The notes: generated by a model from the sequence alone, not told the origin. Counted from the first letter of the stretch, positions 34,217 through 43,952 are shown. The stretch is DNA of 64,000 nt from an uncultured Collinsella sp. (GCA_958353395.1 CATWSG010000002.1:62001-126000), one strand, 5' to 3'. Program-made: numbers and translations.

Positions 34217-36433
34217 CTACTTGTCGGTGCCCAGCTTGTGCGGCTTGAGAGCGAGCGCATTGACGAGTGCGTCGGTGGCAGACTTGACGGCTGCCGGCTG
34301 CGGATCGTTGACGTGATCCTCGGGGTGTACGGGCAGGTCCTTCTTGACGGCATCGTGGATCAAGTTGAGGTACTCAGTCACGCCAGTGGTCGATAGGTGC
34401 GTGCCATCGCCATCGAACAGGTCGTTGCGGTTAGCACTGTATCCGTACCAATCGATAACGCGCACGTTCTTGTAGCGCGTAGCGGCGTTGGCGATGGCCT
34501 GGTTGGTAGAGCCAACCCACGGCTGCGGGCTGCGCGTGTTCACAAACACCACAATACGCTTATCTCCTGCATCGGCCATGATAGCGTCGATCTGGTCGTC
34601 GGTTACCAAGCCGTTGGTGCCCAGCGCAAAGACCACGATCTTGCCGGCAAGGTTCTGCTGGATATAGCCCTCAAATGTCGCGCGGCCCGCATCAAACTGG
34701 CGGCCCTTTTCGGCATCGATATGGCTGTGCGGGAAAACGCCGTCAAAAGTGTCCACGGCACGCAGCGACACGGAGTCGCCGATCATAAGCAGATCGTAGG
34801 AGCCATCGGGGAAGCCGTCGTTGTCCTTGTCGGTGTCGTCGGCCGCCTGCTGGTCGGTGGGTGCGGCGTTCTTGGCTTCCTTGTTCAGAACTTCGGCGCC
34901 CTCGCCGCTCGGCGCAGACGTCTCGGGCACAAAGATCAGGCCGCCCAGTGCAACGACCAACACGACAGCGCAGGCTGCGCAGGCAGGGACGTGCGCGCGC
35001 ACCCAGTTGGCGGGCGTGGCGGTGCCGTCGCGGAACTCGGATACGGTGCGCCCAAAGGCGCCCTTTCTAAACGGCGTCTCGATAAAGCGATATGAGCATT
35101 CGGCCACGGCGACCACCAACAGCACCTGCAAAATGTACTGCCACCACGGTGTATCGTTGATGTTGGCGACCGGGTTCATAAGCAACAGCAGGGGATAGTG
35201 CCACAGGTAGATGCTGTACGAGCGCTTGCCAACCCATACGAGCGGCTCGGCGGACAGCGCGCGGGCAACCATTCCCTGGGGCTGCACGCAGGCCGCGATG
35301 ACCATGAGCGTGAGGATCGAGCACAGCAGCGTGCCTCCGCGATACTGGAAGGCGGTGTAGCCGTTGGTGAGCGCGACCATGGCGGCAAGGCCAACCAGAC
35401 CCACGACGCCCAACACATCGATGGATGCGGGCGAGGACCAAAAACGCACGAGGACGCTCGGCTGTGCCGGGGCGGTCTCGGCTGCTTCGTCGGCCTTCTC
35501 GCCAGGCTTGCCCTCGGCGTTCTTGCCGTGCTTGGCGGCCCCGACCAAGCGGTCGAGCCCCAAACGACGAGCGAGACGCACCGGCGCCAGGTCGCGATCG
35601 GGGATAAAGGCCATCCAGGCACCCAGCAGCAGCGAGAACACGCGGGTGTCGGTGCCGTAGTACACGCGGCTGGGGTCGGCGGCAGGGTTGTAAAGCACCA
35701 TCATGGCGAGGGCAGATACCGCGGCAAGGCCCAGAACCACGCGGCGCGTGTTGGGTTTGCTCACATGCATGGATACCATGGCAAACAGCAGTGGCGGCCA
35801 AATCAGGTAGAACTGTTCCTCGATGGCAAGCGACCAAAAGTGCGTGAGCGGCGAGGGGTCGCCCAGAGCATTGAAGTACGAGACGTTTTGGGCAATCTGC
35901 CACCAGTTGTTGAAGAACAACAGCGACGGCAGGATGTCGGGGCGCATCTTGGTGAGCATCACGTGGTTGAAGACGGTGCACAGAGCACAGGTCACCACCA
36001 CGACGGTCACCACGGCGGGGACCAGGCGACGGATGCGGCGGATCCAGAAGCTCTTGAGGTCGATGCGGCCGGTCTTAGCGACTTCGTTGAGCAGCAAGCG
36101 CGTGATCAGATAGCCCGAAAGCACAAAGAAGATCGTGACGCCGAGCAGGCCGCCCTGAGCCCACGTGAGGTTAAGGTGATAGAGCACCACCGCGACGACG
36201 GCGAGCGTGCGCAGGCCGTCGAGTGCAGGGATGTAGCGGGACTTGGGGCGAGCAGGCGTCTGCTCCGCGGCGGGAGTGTTGGCGCGGCCCGCGTTGTTGG
36301 CAGAAGCGCGATGGGGGCTCGTGGTGCGTCGCGGCTCGTTGGCACGGCGTTCGCTCTTCACGCGTTCGTGCGGCGCCGGCTCGTTGCCCGTGCGGCGTCG
36401 ACCGCGCGAGCCCGATTGCGAGAATTGTTCCAT
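34217..36433 (-). CDS. OatA/OafA-like acyltransferase with C-terminal SGNH domain
   Basis: This 738-residue protein has a basic, disordered N-terminus (about 1-65), then an Acyltransferase_3 membrane domain of 10 or so TMs (about 68-480). That domain contains the IPALDGLRTLAVVAVVLYH start, FFVLSGYLITRLLL and the HFWSLAIEEQFYLIWP signature. An extracytoplasmic SGNH domain follows, with GDS in LMIGDSVSL (near 550), GTN in ALGTNG and DGTH in DGDGTHLS (near 676). This architecture O-acetylates peptidoglycan or other wall polymers. An insertion rich in Lys/Glu/Ala (near 295-320) lies in a cytoplasmic loop. The gene stands alone, divergent from the ribokinase gene. Confidence 0.9.
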   Translation of the reverse strand: MEQFSQSGSRGRRRTGNEPAPHERVKSERRANEPRRTTSPHRASANNAGRANTPAAEQTPARPKSRYIPALDGLRTLAVVAVVLYHLNLTWAQGGLLGVTIFFVLSGYLITRLLLNEVAKTGRIDLKSFWIRRIRRLVPAVVTVVVVTCALCTVFNHVMLTKMRPDILPSLLFFNNWWQIAQNVSYFNALGDPSPLTHFWSLAIEEQFYLIWPPLLFAMVSMHVSKPNTRRVVLGLAAVSALAMMVLYNPAADPSRVYYGTDTRVFSLLLGAWMAFIPDRDLAPVRLARRLGLDRLVGAAKHGKNAEGKPGEKADEAAETAPAQPSVLVRFWSSPASIDVLGVVGLVGLAAMVALTNGYTAFQYRGGTLLCSILTLMVIAACVQPQGMVARALSAEPLVWVGKRSYSIYLWHYPLLLLMNPVANINDTPWWQYILQVLLVVAVAECSYRFIETPFRKGAFGRTVSEFRDGTATPANWVRAHVPACAACAVVLVVALGGLIFVPETSAPSGEGAEVLNKEAKNAAPTDQQAADDTDKDNDGFPDGSYDLLMIGDSVSLRAVDTFDGVFPHSHIDAEKGRQFDAGRATFEGYIQQNLAGKIVVFALGTNGLVTDDQIDAIMADAGDKRIVVFVNTRSPQPWVGSTNQAIANAATRYKNVRVIDWYGYSANRNDLFDGDGTHLSTTGVTEYLNLIHDAVKKDLPVHPEDHVNDPQPAAVKSATDALVNALALKPHKLGTDK

Positions 36434-36526
36434 AAAACATCATCCAATGACGAGAATAATCAGCACGTATTCATTGTAGCTGCCTGCTCCTGTGAATGCT
36501 TGCTGCTGGCGCAACCTCAAGGGTGC

Positions 36527-36544
36527 GTTCACATCAAAGTGAAC
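36527..36544. promoter_or_regulatory. Palindrome GTTCAC-N6-GTGAAC before the ribokinase operon
   Basis: A 6+6 bp perfect dyad in the divergent spacer, followed by a TTATAG -10-like string at 36550. Candidate operator. Confidence 0.4.
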
Positions 36545-36619
36545 TAAAGTTATAGAGGTGCGAAGGCGCGCAATCGACGGTCGACGGTGGGTGCAAAGCC
36601 CGCAGATGAGGAGGTTTCC

Positions 36620-37615
36620 ATGGCAGATCGCGGCATCGTTGCGGTGTTCGGCAGCATGAACATGGACCTTTCGGTGGCGTGCGAGCGCATACCGCGTGCG
36701 GGCGAGACCGTCGGCGGCAGCGGGTTTATCACCAACGCCGGCGGCAAGGGCGCCAATCAGGCCGTAGCTGCCGCGCGTATGGGCGCGTGCACGCACATGA
36801 TCGGCGCGGTCGGTCGCGACGCGTTCGGCGCATCGCTCGTGGTGGGGCTCCAAGACGCCGGCGTGGACTGTGACTTTGTAGTGCATCGCGATGACGTGGA
36901 GACGGGAGCGGCGACCATCATTCGCTGCGAGGGCGACAACCGCATCGTACTGTCACCGGGCGCCAACCATGCGCTCGCGGGCGAGGATGTTGCCCGCGCG
37001 CTGAGGCGTCTGGTAGCCGATAAGCTCGACGGAGACGCCAGCGATATTGCCCCGGCTGTCGGAAGCGTCTTTATCGCCCAGGGCGAATGTGACCTTGCAG
37101 CGACGGCCGAGGCGCTCGTTTGCGCTCACGAGCTGGGGTTCTATACGGTCTTTAATCCAGCTCCTGCCTGCGAGTTGCCTGCGGAGGCCTGGCCTGCGGT
37201 CGACCTGGTCTGTCCCAACGAGACTGAGTGCCAGGTGCTGACGGGCATCTTGCCCGCGGATGATGCGAGCTGCGTCGCGGCGCTCAATGCCCTGCTCGCC
37301 AAGGGTGCCGGAGCTGCGGTCATCACGTTGGGCGGCGCCGGGTCGGTTACGCTCGGCGATGACGGCGAGCCGCTGCGCATGCCGGCGCTCTCGAGCACGT
37401 TGGTCGATACGACGGCCGCGGGCGATACATTTATCGGTGCGCTTGCCGCGGCTCGTCTGGAGGGCCTGCCGCTCTTTGAGTGCATGGCGGCGGGTGCACG
37501 CGCCTCGGCGGTGACGGTGTCGCGCCTGGGCGCACAGCAGTCGATTCCCACGCGCGCCGAAGTTGATCGCGTGTTTGATTTAGACGATTTGGTACAAGAC
37601 GGAGAAGCGGAGTAG
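36620..37615 (+). CDS. rbsK: Ribokinase (PfkB family)
   Basis: This 331-residue kinase has the PfkB N-terminal signature region GGSGFITNAGGKGANQAVAAARMG and the ATP-site/catalytic motif DTTAAGDTFIGA, with Asp as the base. It phosphorylates ribose, or a similar sugar, released by the nucleoside hydrolase encoded 4 bases downstream. The two genes thus form a nucleoside salvage pair. Start ATG 36620 has an excellent GAGGAGG site. An upstream in-frame ATG (36587) was rejected for lacking one. Confidence 0.9.
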   Translation: MADRGIVAVFGSMNMDLSVACERIPRAGETVGGSGFITNAGGKGANQAVAAARMGACTHMIGAVGRDAFGASLVVGLQDAGVDCDFVVHRDDVETGAATIIRCEGDNRIVLSPGANHALAGEDVARALRRLVADKLDGDASDIAPAVGSVFIAQGECDLAATAEALVCAHELGFYTVFNPAPACELPAEAWPAVDLVCPNETECQVLTGILPADDASCVAALNALLAKGAGAAVITLGGAGSVTLGDDGEPLRMPALSSTLVDTTAAGDTFIGALAAARLEGLPLFECMAAGARASAVTVSRLGAQQSIPTRAEVDRVFDLDDLVQDGEAE

Positions 37616-37619
37616 AACA

Positions 37620-38594
37620 ATGGCAATCAAGAAGCTGATCCTTGATCTGGATATGGGTGTGGATGATGCGATGGCGCTTGCCTATGCCATCGCGAGCCCC
37701 GAGGTGGAGCTCGTCGGCATCACCACGTGCTTTGGCAACGTGCGCGTCGACCAGTCGGCGCATAACTGCCTGGCGGTGCTCGACCTGTTGGGCCGTCCCG
37801 AGGTGCCGGTGTACCTGGGTGCCGACCGTCCTCTGCAGGCGACTGAGCCTTATACGCCGCCGGCGTCCACCGCGCTCATTCACGGTAAGAACGGCATCGG
37901 CGGCGCGAGCGTGCCCGCGTCGCCCTACGAGCCGGTGGGGGCGACATCGGCTGATGGCAACGCTGCGGTCGATTATCTGATCGATGCCGCGCGCACCTAT
38001 GGTCCCGATCTGGTCTACGTAGCGACCGGCCCGCTCTCCAACCTGGCGCTTGCCCTGGAGCGCGATGCGGCGGCGGTGATGTCTATCGGCCGCGTGGTGG
38101 TAATGGGCGGTGCCCTGACCGTGCCCGGTAACGTGAGTGCGGGTGCCGAGGCCAACATGGCAAGCGATCCCGAGGCGGCCGATGCCGTGCTGCGCTCGGG
38201 CCGCAAGCTCACCATGGTGGGCCTGGACGTGACGCATCGCGTGGTGCTCACGCGCCGCGACATTGCCGGTTGGACGGGCTCGGGCACCATGGCGGGCTGC
38301 GCATTTGCTAGCATGGTCGAGCACTACATTGGCTCGTACGAGATGAACGCACCCTACCTGGGTGGTTGTGCGCTGCACGATCCGTTGGCCGTTGCCGTGG
38401 CGATCGACCCCACGCTCGTAGGTGCACTCGGCTGCAATCTGCGTGTTGATCTGCTGGGCGAGTATCGCGGTCGCACCATTTGCGATGAGCACCGCCTGTC
38501 CGATCCGGACAAGAGTGCGCTTGTGGCGCTGACCGTGGATGTCCCGCGCTTCCTGTCCGAGTTCAAGGCGCGCATGGCCCGCATCCTAGGCTAG
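37620..38594 (+). CDS. Inosine/uridine-preferring nucleoside hydrolase
   Basis: This 324-residue enzyme carries the calcium-binding Asp cluster D9-x-D11-x3-D15-D16 (LDLDMGVDDAMAL), the VYVATGPLSNLALAL strand and a late GGCALHDPLAV Asp/His, all typical of the IunH/Rih family. It hydrolyses nucleosides to base plus ribose, which feeds the upstream ribokinase. The gene follows ribokinase by 4 bases in the same operon. Confidence 0.92.
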   Translation: MAIKKLILDLDMGVDDAMALAYAIASPEVELVGITTCFGNVRVDQSAHNCLAVLDLLGRPEVPVYLGADRPLQATEPYTPPASTALIHGKNGIGGASVPASPYEPVGATSADGNAAVDYLIDAARTYGPDLVYVATGPLSNLALALERDAAAVMSIGRVVVMGGALTVPGNVSAGAEANMASDPEAADAVLRSGRKLTMVGLDVTHRVVLTRRDIAGWTGSGTMAGCAFASMVEHYIGSYEMNAPYLGGCALHDPLAVAVAIDPTLVGALGCNLRVDLLGEYRGRTICDEHRLSDPDKSALVALTVDVPRFLSEFKARMARILG

Positions 38595-38691
38595 GCTCGG
38601 GATCGAAGCACGCCCATCTGCTCGATGTGGCCGCTGGCGGGCCGACATCTACCGTTCGCCAGCCCGATGGTCCCCGGGGCGGGGAGAGCGC

Positions 38692-38697
38692 TATAAT
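38692..38697 (+). promoter_or_regulatory. -10 element of the beta-glucoside operon
   Basis: TATAAT about 15 bases before the first RAT element. It gives a predicted transcript start near 38704. The -35 region is GC-rich and unclear. Confidence 0.6.
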
Positions 38698-38711
38698 GCA
38701 TTCTGCATCTT

Positions 38712-38741
38712 GGATTGTTACTCCTGTGTGGAGGCATGCCC
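38712..38741 (+). promoter_or_regulatory. RAT element 1 (BglG/LicT antiterminator target)
   Basis: GGATTGTTACT followed by CC-TGTGT-GG and AGGCATGCC matches the LicT/BglG ribonucleic antiterminator pattern (GGATTGTTACT...GGCA.ACC). Confidence 0.7.
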
Positions 38742-38757
38742 AAGAGCAATACAACAC

Positions 38758-38780
38758 GGATTGTTACGTAAGGCATGACC
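38758..38780 (+). promoter_or_regulatory. RAT element 2 overlapping the terminator
   Basis: GGATTGTTACGTAAGGCATG ending ACC. Its 3' half is the 5' arm of the terminator at 38770-38815, so antiterminator and terminator are mutually exclusive, as in bgl and lic operons. Confidence 0.7.
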
Positions 38781-38815
38781 GCAATAGCACTGCTATTGGC
38801 TATCATGCCTTTTTC
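38770..38815 (+). terminator. Conditional (antitermination-controlled) terminator
   Basis: Arms AAGGCATGA / TCATGCCTT with an inner CAATAGCA-CTG-style stem, then TTTTT, 29 bases before the antiterminator gene. Confidence 0.8.
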
Positions 38816-38843
38816 TGTGAGTGTTCTTGAAAGGAGGTTCACC

Positions 38844-39683
38844 ATGCTTGCAATTAAAAAGCTTAACAACAACGCGGTTCTTTGCCGTGACGGACAGGGG
38901 CGAGATGTCATCGCCATGGGCAGGGGCGTCGGTTTCGGCGGAGATTTTCCTCGAGAGCTCCCTCTTTCTAAAATCGAGCATACGTTTTACGACATTGATC
39001 CTAAAGGACAAGATGTCATGAGGGATCTTCCCTCGGATATCGTGATGTTTGCGGCGAAAGTTATGGACATCGTTGCCAACGAACTGCCCTACGACCTCTC
39101 GACCAATGCGACGCTGTTCATGGCTGATCACCTGTCGTTTGCCGTTGCGCGAGCCCAAAAGGGGGTCCGCATCGCGATGCCTCTTGCCTATGAAGTGCGG
39201 GAGACGTATCCGAAGGAATACAAGGCTGCCCAGTTTATCGTCATGCGACTCGAGAAGGAGCTCGGAGAGCGGCTTCCCAAGGATGAGATTGCCAGTATTG
39301 CGATGAATCTCGTCAATGCGCGGGTTGTTCAGGCCATCGAGACCGCGAGCAAACCCACCAAGCAGTTTGACGATATGCTAGAAGATGTCACTGAGATCGT
39401 CGAGAGTGATTTTCGCATCATCGTTGACCGCGATTCCTACGATTTCACTCGCTATGCCACGCATCTGCGGTACCTGTTCAAGCGCATTCAAGCCGGCGAG
39501 TCGCTGAACAGCGCCAACATGCAGATGTACAAGAACTTTCGTGAGGAGTTTCCGCAGTTGGTAGAGTGCGTGAAGCATATCGGTTCCTATTGTCGTGAAA
39601 CGTGGGACGCCACGCTCTCCGAGGAGGAGGAACTCTATCTGATAATCCATCTCAACCGGATCATCTCCAAAAAAGGATTGTAA
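38844..39683 (+). CDS. licT: BglG/LicT-family transcriptional antiterminator
   Basis: This 279-residue protein has a CAT RNA-binding domain (1-57, KKLNNNAVLCRDGQGRDVIAMGRGVGFG), then PRD1 (about 65-170) and PRD2 (about 175-279) with conserved regulatory histidines (ADHLSFAV, CVKHIG, LIIHLNR). It should bind the two RAT sites in its own leader and be controlled by the PTS protein encoded downstream. Start ATG 38844 with AAGGAGG. An upstream ATG at 38775 lies within the terminator. Confidence 0.93.
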   Translation: MLAIKKLNNNAVLCRDGQGRDVIAMGRGVGFGGDFPRELPLSKIEHTFYDIDPKGQDVMRDLPSDIVMFAAKVMDIVANELPYDLSTNATLFMADHLSFAVARAQKGVRIAMPLAYEVRETYPKEYKAAQFIVMRLEKELGERLPKDEIASIAMNLVNARVVQAIETASKPTKQFDDMLEDVTEIVESDFRIIVDRDSYDFTRYATHLRYLFKRIQAGESLNSANMQMYKNFREEFPQLVECVKHIGSYCRETWDATLSEEEELYLIIHLNRIISKKGL

Positions 39684-39753
39684 CCCGTAGCCATTCGGGG
39701 CATGACCTTTGCCGATTCGAACAGTAAGCCAAGATTGTGCAAAGGAGCCAATG

Positions 39754-41202
39754 ATGGCAAATTACAAAAAGGTGGCAGAGCAGATTCTCTCCACTGTGGG
39801 CGGGGCGGAAAACGTGGCTTCGGTTACGCATTGCATGACGCGCCTGCGCTTCAACCTCAAGGATGAAAGCCTCTCGAATGATGAGAAGCTTGAGGACATC
39901 TCGTCTATCATCAGCGTCGTGCACGCCGGAGGGCAGGTGCAGCTGGTGGTCGGGCCCACGGTCGACAAGGTCTACGACGAGGTTTGTAAGCAGGGCGGAT
40001 TCGAGGTCACGGTATCGATTGACGAGGAACTCGATGGCCCTCAGCTTAGCTGGAAGGAGCGCTTGGCGCCCAAGCACCTCTTCAATCAGCTGCTCGATGC
40101 CGTGAGCGGCGCTATCACCCCGATCCTTCCGATCTTTTGTGTCGCCGGTATCTTCAAGATGCTCGTTATTCTGTTTGGGCCCGAAGGCGCCGGTTTTATG
40201 TCCGAAACGAGCGACCTGTATCGGATCCTTTCCCTGGTGGGCGATGCGGCGTATTACTACTTCCCGGTGTTTGCCGCCTATAGCTCGGCTAAGAAGTTCA
40301 AAACGAGTCCTGTGCTGGCACTGCTCATCGCTGTTGTGATGATTTATCCCGACATGCTCGCTATTGTTGAGGACGGAAAGCCTTTCAGCGTCTTCGGCAT
40401 CCCCATGCAGCTCGTCAACTACACCCAGGCTGTTCTTCCGGTCATCTTGATCACCTGGGCCCAGTCCTATGTTGAGCGCTTCTTTAAGAAGATCTCGCCT
40501 GATATGTTGCGCATTCTGATCGTACCCGTGGGTACGGTGCTCGTGATGTTGCCGGTCGCGCTGTGCCTCTGCGGCCCTGCCGTCCAATTTGTCATGGGCC
40601 TTGTGGCCGATTTCATCATTTGGCTCGCCTCTGTTGCCGGTCCCGCTGCGACCGCGGTTATCGGCGCATTCTGGAATCTGATCATCGCCACCGGCATGCA
40701 CGTGCCGATCTATACCGCCATATTGCCCGCCGCGCTCCAGAACGGTTACGACGCCATCTTATACCCCGGCACCGCGGTTGTAGCCTACACCACGCTTGCC
40801 ATCGCGCTCGCCTATGGCCTGCGCGCTAAGGGCAAGGAGAGTCGAGCCACGGGCTGGAACTTGTTCATCACCTATGCCTTCGGTCGCGTGAGTGAGCCCA
40901 TCATCTACGGCATCCTGTTTCGCGACAAGAAGGCTCTTGCCTGGAACATGATTGGTGGTGCTGTCGGTGGTCTGCTGGTAAGCCTTCTTCATGCCAACGT
41001 CTATATCTTCACTGGCGTTGGTTTCCCATGGATGAACGTGCTCATGTTTGCTCAGGATATCATCCCTGGCACCATCGGGTGTCTTGCTGGCGGTGCCGTG
41101 ACGTTTGCGTTGGCGATGATTTTTGGATTTGAAGGACAGGAGAAGATGCCGTTGAAGTCCAAGAGCGGCGATTCTGAGGCCGTTGAATCCGTCGAGGCAT
41201 AA
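39754..41202 (+). CDS. Beta-glucoside-type PTS permease, EIIBC
   Basis: 482 residues. The EIIB domain (about 1-85) has the phospho-cysteine in VTHCMTRLRF. The EIIC domain follows (about 100-465) with the usual ten or so helices and the sugar-contact motif GRVSEPIIYGILF. The C-terminal EIIA domain found in BglP/BglF is missing, so phosphate must come from an EIIA encoded elsewhere. It sits between the LicT-type antiterminator and a 6-phospho-beta-glucosidase, which points to import of a beta-glucoside as its 6-phosphate. AAAGGAG fits ATG 39754 better than the adjacent ATG 39751. Confidence 0.92.
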   Translation: MANYKKVAEQILSTVGGAENVASVTHCMTRLRFNLKDESLSNDEKLEDISSIISVVHAGGQVQLVVGPTVDKVYDEVCKQGGFEVTVSIDEELDGPQLSWKERLAPKHLFNQLLDAVSGAITPILPIFCVAGIFKMLVILFGPEGAGFMSETSDLYRILSLVGDAAYYYFPVFAAYSSAKKFKTSPVLALLIAVVMIYPDMLAIVEDGKPFSVFGIPMQLVNYTQAVLPVILITWAQSYVERFFKKISPDMLRILIVPVGTVLVMLPVALCLCGPAVQFVMGLVADFIIWLASVAGPAATAVIGAFWNLIIATGMHVPIYTAILPAALQNGYDAILYPGTAVVAYTTLAIALAYGLRAKGKESRATGWNLFITYAFGRVSEPIIYGILFRDKKALAWNMIGGAVGGLLVSLLHANVYIFTGVGFPWMNVLMFAQDIIPGTIGCLAGGAVTFALAMIFGFEGQEKMPLKSKSGDSEAVESVEA

Positions 41203-41230
41203 GAGGCTACTACACAAATATGCTCCCCAG

Positions 41231-41265
41231 CCGTTGCGCGGTCCGACCCCTTGGCCGCGCAACGG
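41231..41265 (+). repeat. Perfect inverted repeat between PTS and GH1 genes
   Basis: An 11-bp perfect stem CCGTTGCGCGG (41231-41241) / CCGCGCAACGG (41255-41265), with no T-run. It could be an mRNA processing or stabilising hairpin. Confidence 0.5.
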
Positions 41266-41348
41266 TACTGTGCTGTTGCGCGGCACTTGCCGAGTCCGTT
41301 GCGTTCGACAGTGTGGGCCGGGAATTTGATAGAAAGGACGACACCATA

Positions 41349-42767
41349 ATGTTTAGAGAAGATTTTTTATGGGGCGGGGCTCTGGCTGCAAACCAGTGCG
41401 AGGGAGGATGGAACGAAGGCGGTCGCGGTTTAGCCAATTCCGACATGCTGCCGTTTGGCGATCAACGCATGGACGTCATGCGGGGAGACCTTGATCCGCG
41501 TGCGTTGGCACCCGACAGCTTCTATCCCGCTCGCAAGGGCATTGATTTTTACCATAGGTACAAGCAGGATATTGAACTGTTTGCCCAGATGGGTTTTAAA
41601 TGCCTGCGCTTATCAATCGCCTGGAGCCGCATTTTTCCCAAAGGAGACGAAGCCGAGCCCAATGAAGAAGGCCTTGCCTTTTACGAGGATGTTTTTAGGA
41701 CGTGTCGCGCGCATGACATTGAGCCTTTGGTGACGCTCAACCACTATGATGTCCCCATGCATCTCGTCGATGCGTATGGCGGATGGCGCGATCGCAGGTT
41801 GGTCGACCTGTTCGAGCGATATTCGCGTACCGTGTTCGAGCGCTATCGGGGATTGGTCAATTATTGGCTGACCTTTAACGAGATCAACATCATGACGCAG
41901 GCGTGCTTTATGGCGGCGGGGATCATCTTCGAGCAAGGGGAGAATCGCTATGCAACGGTTCACACGGCCGTGCACCATGTATTGGTTGCGAGCGCCCGTG
42001 CGGTCGGGGCGTGTCATGAACTGTGCCCTGGGGCGAAGATCGGTTGCATGCTCAACGCAGGTGTCTTCTATCCGGCTACATGTGATCCGGACGATGTGCT
42101 GGCTGCGCAGGCTGAGAATCGCAGCCATTACATGTTTACCGACGTCCAGGTGCGCGGTGCGTACCCGAGCTATGTTCTCAAGGAATACGCCCGCTATGGT
42201 TTTGAGGTGCCCTATCGGGATGATGACCGCGAAGTACTGGCTGCAAACCTGGTCGATTTCGTCTCGTTTTCGTATTACTCGACGCGCGTCGCAAAAGCGC
42301 ATGCGGAAGGTCAGTTCGATTCGAACCTTCTTCGCTCGGCGCCTAATCCGTATCTAAAACAGGAGCCTTGGGGGAGGTTTATCGACCCCAAAGGGCTGCG
42401 CGTCACCATGAATGAAATCTGGGATCGCTATCAAAAGCCGCTGTTCATCGTCGAAAACGGTTTGGGTGCTCCTGATGTGCCGGAAGATTCGGGTGAAATA
42501 GAAGACGACTATCGAGTTGAATACCTGCGGGCCCACATCGAGGCGATGAGGGAGACCGTCGAGCTCGACGGGGTGGAACTCATGGGATATACCTGTTGGG
42601 GCCCGATCGATTTGGTTTCGGTCGCCACAGGACAGATGCGTAAGCGCTACGGGTTTATCTATGTCGATCGAGACGATAGCGGTGCGGGCTCGTTTGAGAG
42701 ACGTAAAAAGAAAAGCTTCGAATGGTACCGACGCGTAATAGCAAGCAATGGCGAAGACCTTGCGTAA
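41349..42767 (+). CDS. bglA: 6-phospho-beta-glucosidase (GH1), first copy
   Basis: This 472-residue GH1 enzyme has acid/base E178 in TFNEI and nucleophile E369 in IVENGLG. The N-terminal FLWGGALAANQCEGG is typical of the phospho-glycosidase subgroup. C-terminal KRYGFIYVDRDD with the Lys/Tyr phosphate-binding loop supports a 6-phosphate substrate. It completes the LicT-EIIBC-GH1 operon. Start ATG 41349 with AAAGGA upstream. The longer open frame crosses the hairpin at 41231-41265. Confidence 0.93.
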   Translation: MFREDFLWGGALAANQCEGGWNEGGRGLANSDMLPFGDQRMDVMRGDLDPRALAPDSFYPARKGIDFYHRYKQDIELFAQMGFKCLRLSIAWSRIFPKGDEAEPNEEGLAFYEDVFRTCRAHDIEPLVTLNHYDVPMHLVDAYGGWRDRRLVDLFERYSRTVFERYRGLVNYWLTFNEINIMTQACFMAAGIIFEQGENRYATVHTAVHHVLVASARAVGACHELCPGAKIGCMLNAGVFYPATCDPDDVLAAQAENRSHYMFTDVQVRGAYPSYVLKEYARYGFEVPYRDDDREVLAANLVDFVSFSYYSTRVAKAHAEGQFDSNLLRSAPNPYLKQEPWGRFIDPKGLRVTMNEIWDRYQKPLFIVENGLGAPDVPEDSGEIEDDYRVEYLRAHIEAMRETVELDGVELMGYTCWGPIDLVSVATGQMRKRYGFIYVDRDDSGAGSFERRKKKSFEWYRRVIASNGEDLA

Positions 42768-42941
42768 TAACGTTAAGATGGACAAATGCGCCCGTTGGGG
42801 GAATAGTCGTGCCACTTCGCTTGACAACAGGCTAAACTAGCTAATAAACATTTACTACTCTGTTTAGATTGAATTTGCGGTCGTTTATTTGCCGAGCTAT
42901 CGAGTTGCGATGCTCCGCCACGGCCGTTGCTAGGGGGAACA

Positions 42942-43952
42942 ATGGCCAAAGCAAGTGTTCGCGAGATCAGCCGCATCACCGGTTTTTCGCCTGCGACCGT
43001 GTCCAACGCGCTCAACCGCAAGCGCAGCGTGAGTGAGGAGACCGCCAAGGTCATCCTGGAGTGCGCACAGTCGCTGGGCTATCAGCAGTCGACGCAGCTC
43101 GAGAGCATTCAGTTCGTGCTTGCGCGCAAGACGGGCGCCATTCTGGACGAGAGCACCTTCCATCCTGCGGTCATTGAGGGCGTGGAGCGCCAGGCGCGCC
43201 GTCACGGTATGAGCACGAGCTTTGTCTCGCTCGACTTTAGCGACTTGGACGCCGTGCGTCCGCAGGTCGAGGGCCTGATCGCCGATCCATCCGCCGCTAT
43301 CGTGCTGATGGGTACCGAACTGGGTGAGGAAGACTATGCCTTGTTCGCCAACGCTGCCGCCCACTTGATCGTGCTCGATGGCTGGAGCGATCGTCAGTAC
43401 TTCGATGCCGTAGTCATTGCCAACACCGACTCGGTGCTGCGCGCCGTGGACTACCTTATCGAGAAGGGTCACAAGCAAATCGGCTATCTGGCAGGCGACC
43501 TTCGCATCCGCAACTTTAAGGATCGCGAGCGCGGCTATCGCCAAGCGCTTGAGGATGCGGACCTTGAGGCCAACCCGACATGGCGCGTCACACTGGGCAC
43601 CACGCTCGAAGGTGCTTATCGCGACATGGGCGCATGGCTCGACAGCGTCTCGCGCGACGACCTGCCGACGGCTTTCTTTGCCGAAAACGACGTGCTCGCC
43701 GTAGGCGCCATGCGCGCGCTGAACGAGCACGGCATACGTGTCCCCGAGGATGTCTCAATCATCGGCTTTGACGATCTGTCTTTGGGCGCCTTCTCCAATC
43801 CGCCGCTCACCACGGTGCACGTTCCCAAGCACGAGGTGGGCGAGATCGCGGTGCGCCGCCTGGTGGGCAACATCCGCAATCCCAAGAGCTATACCTGCAA
43901 GACGGCCGTGTCGACCTATTTTGTCGAGCGCCAAAGCGTGCGTGAGATCTAG
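42942..43952 (+). CDS. LacI-family transcriptional regulator
   Basis: This 336-residue repressor has an N-terminal HTH (3-50, ASVREISRITGFSPATVSNALN) and a periplasmic-binding-like sensor domain (TAFFAENDVLAVGAMRALNE, VSIIGFDDLSLG). It is transcribed just ahead of the sugar operon at 44210-49042. A dyad AGTAAACAGA...TCTGTTTACT lies before that operon and related half-sites lie before this gene, consistent with local and self regulation. TAGGGGGAA precedes ATG 42942. Confidence 0.92.
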   Translation: MAKASVREISRITGFSPATVSNALNRKRSVSEETAKVILECAQSLGYQQSTQLESIQFVLARKTGAILDESTFHPAVIEGVERQARRHGMSTSFVSLDFSDLDAVRPQVEGLIADPSAAIVLMGTELGEEDYALFANAAAHLIVLDGWSDRQYFDAVVIANTDSVLRAVDYLIEKGHKQIGYLAGDLRIRNFKDRERGYRQALEDADLEANPTWRVTLGTTLEGAYRDMGAWLDSVSRDDLPTAFFAENDVLAVGAMRALNEHGIRVPEDVSIIGFDDLSLGAFSNPPLTTVHVPKHEVGEIAVRRLVGNIRNPKSYTCKTAVSTYFVERQSVREI

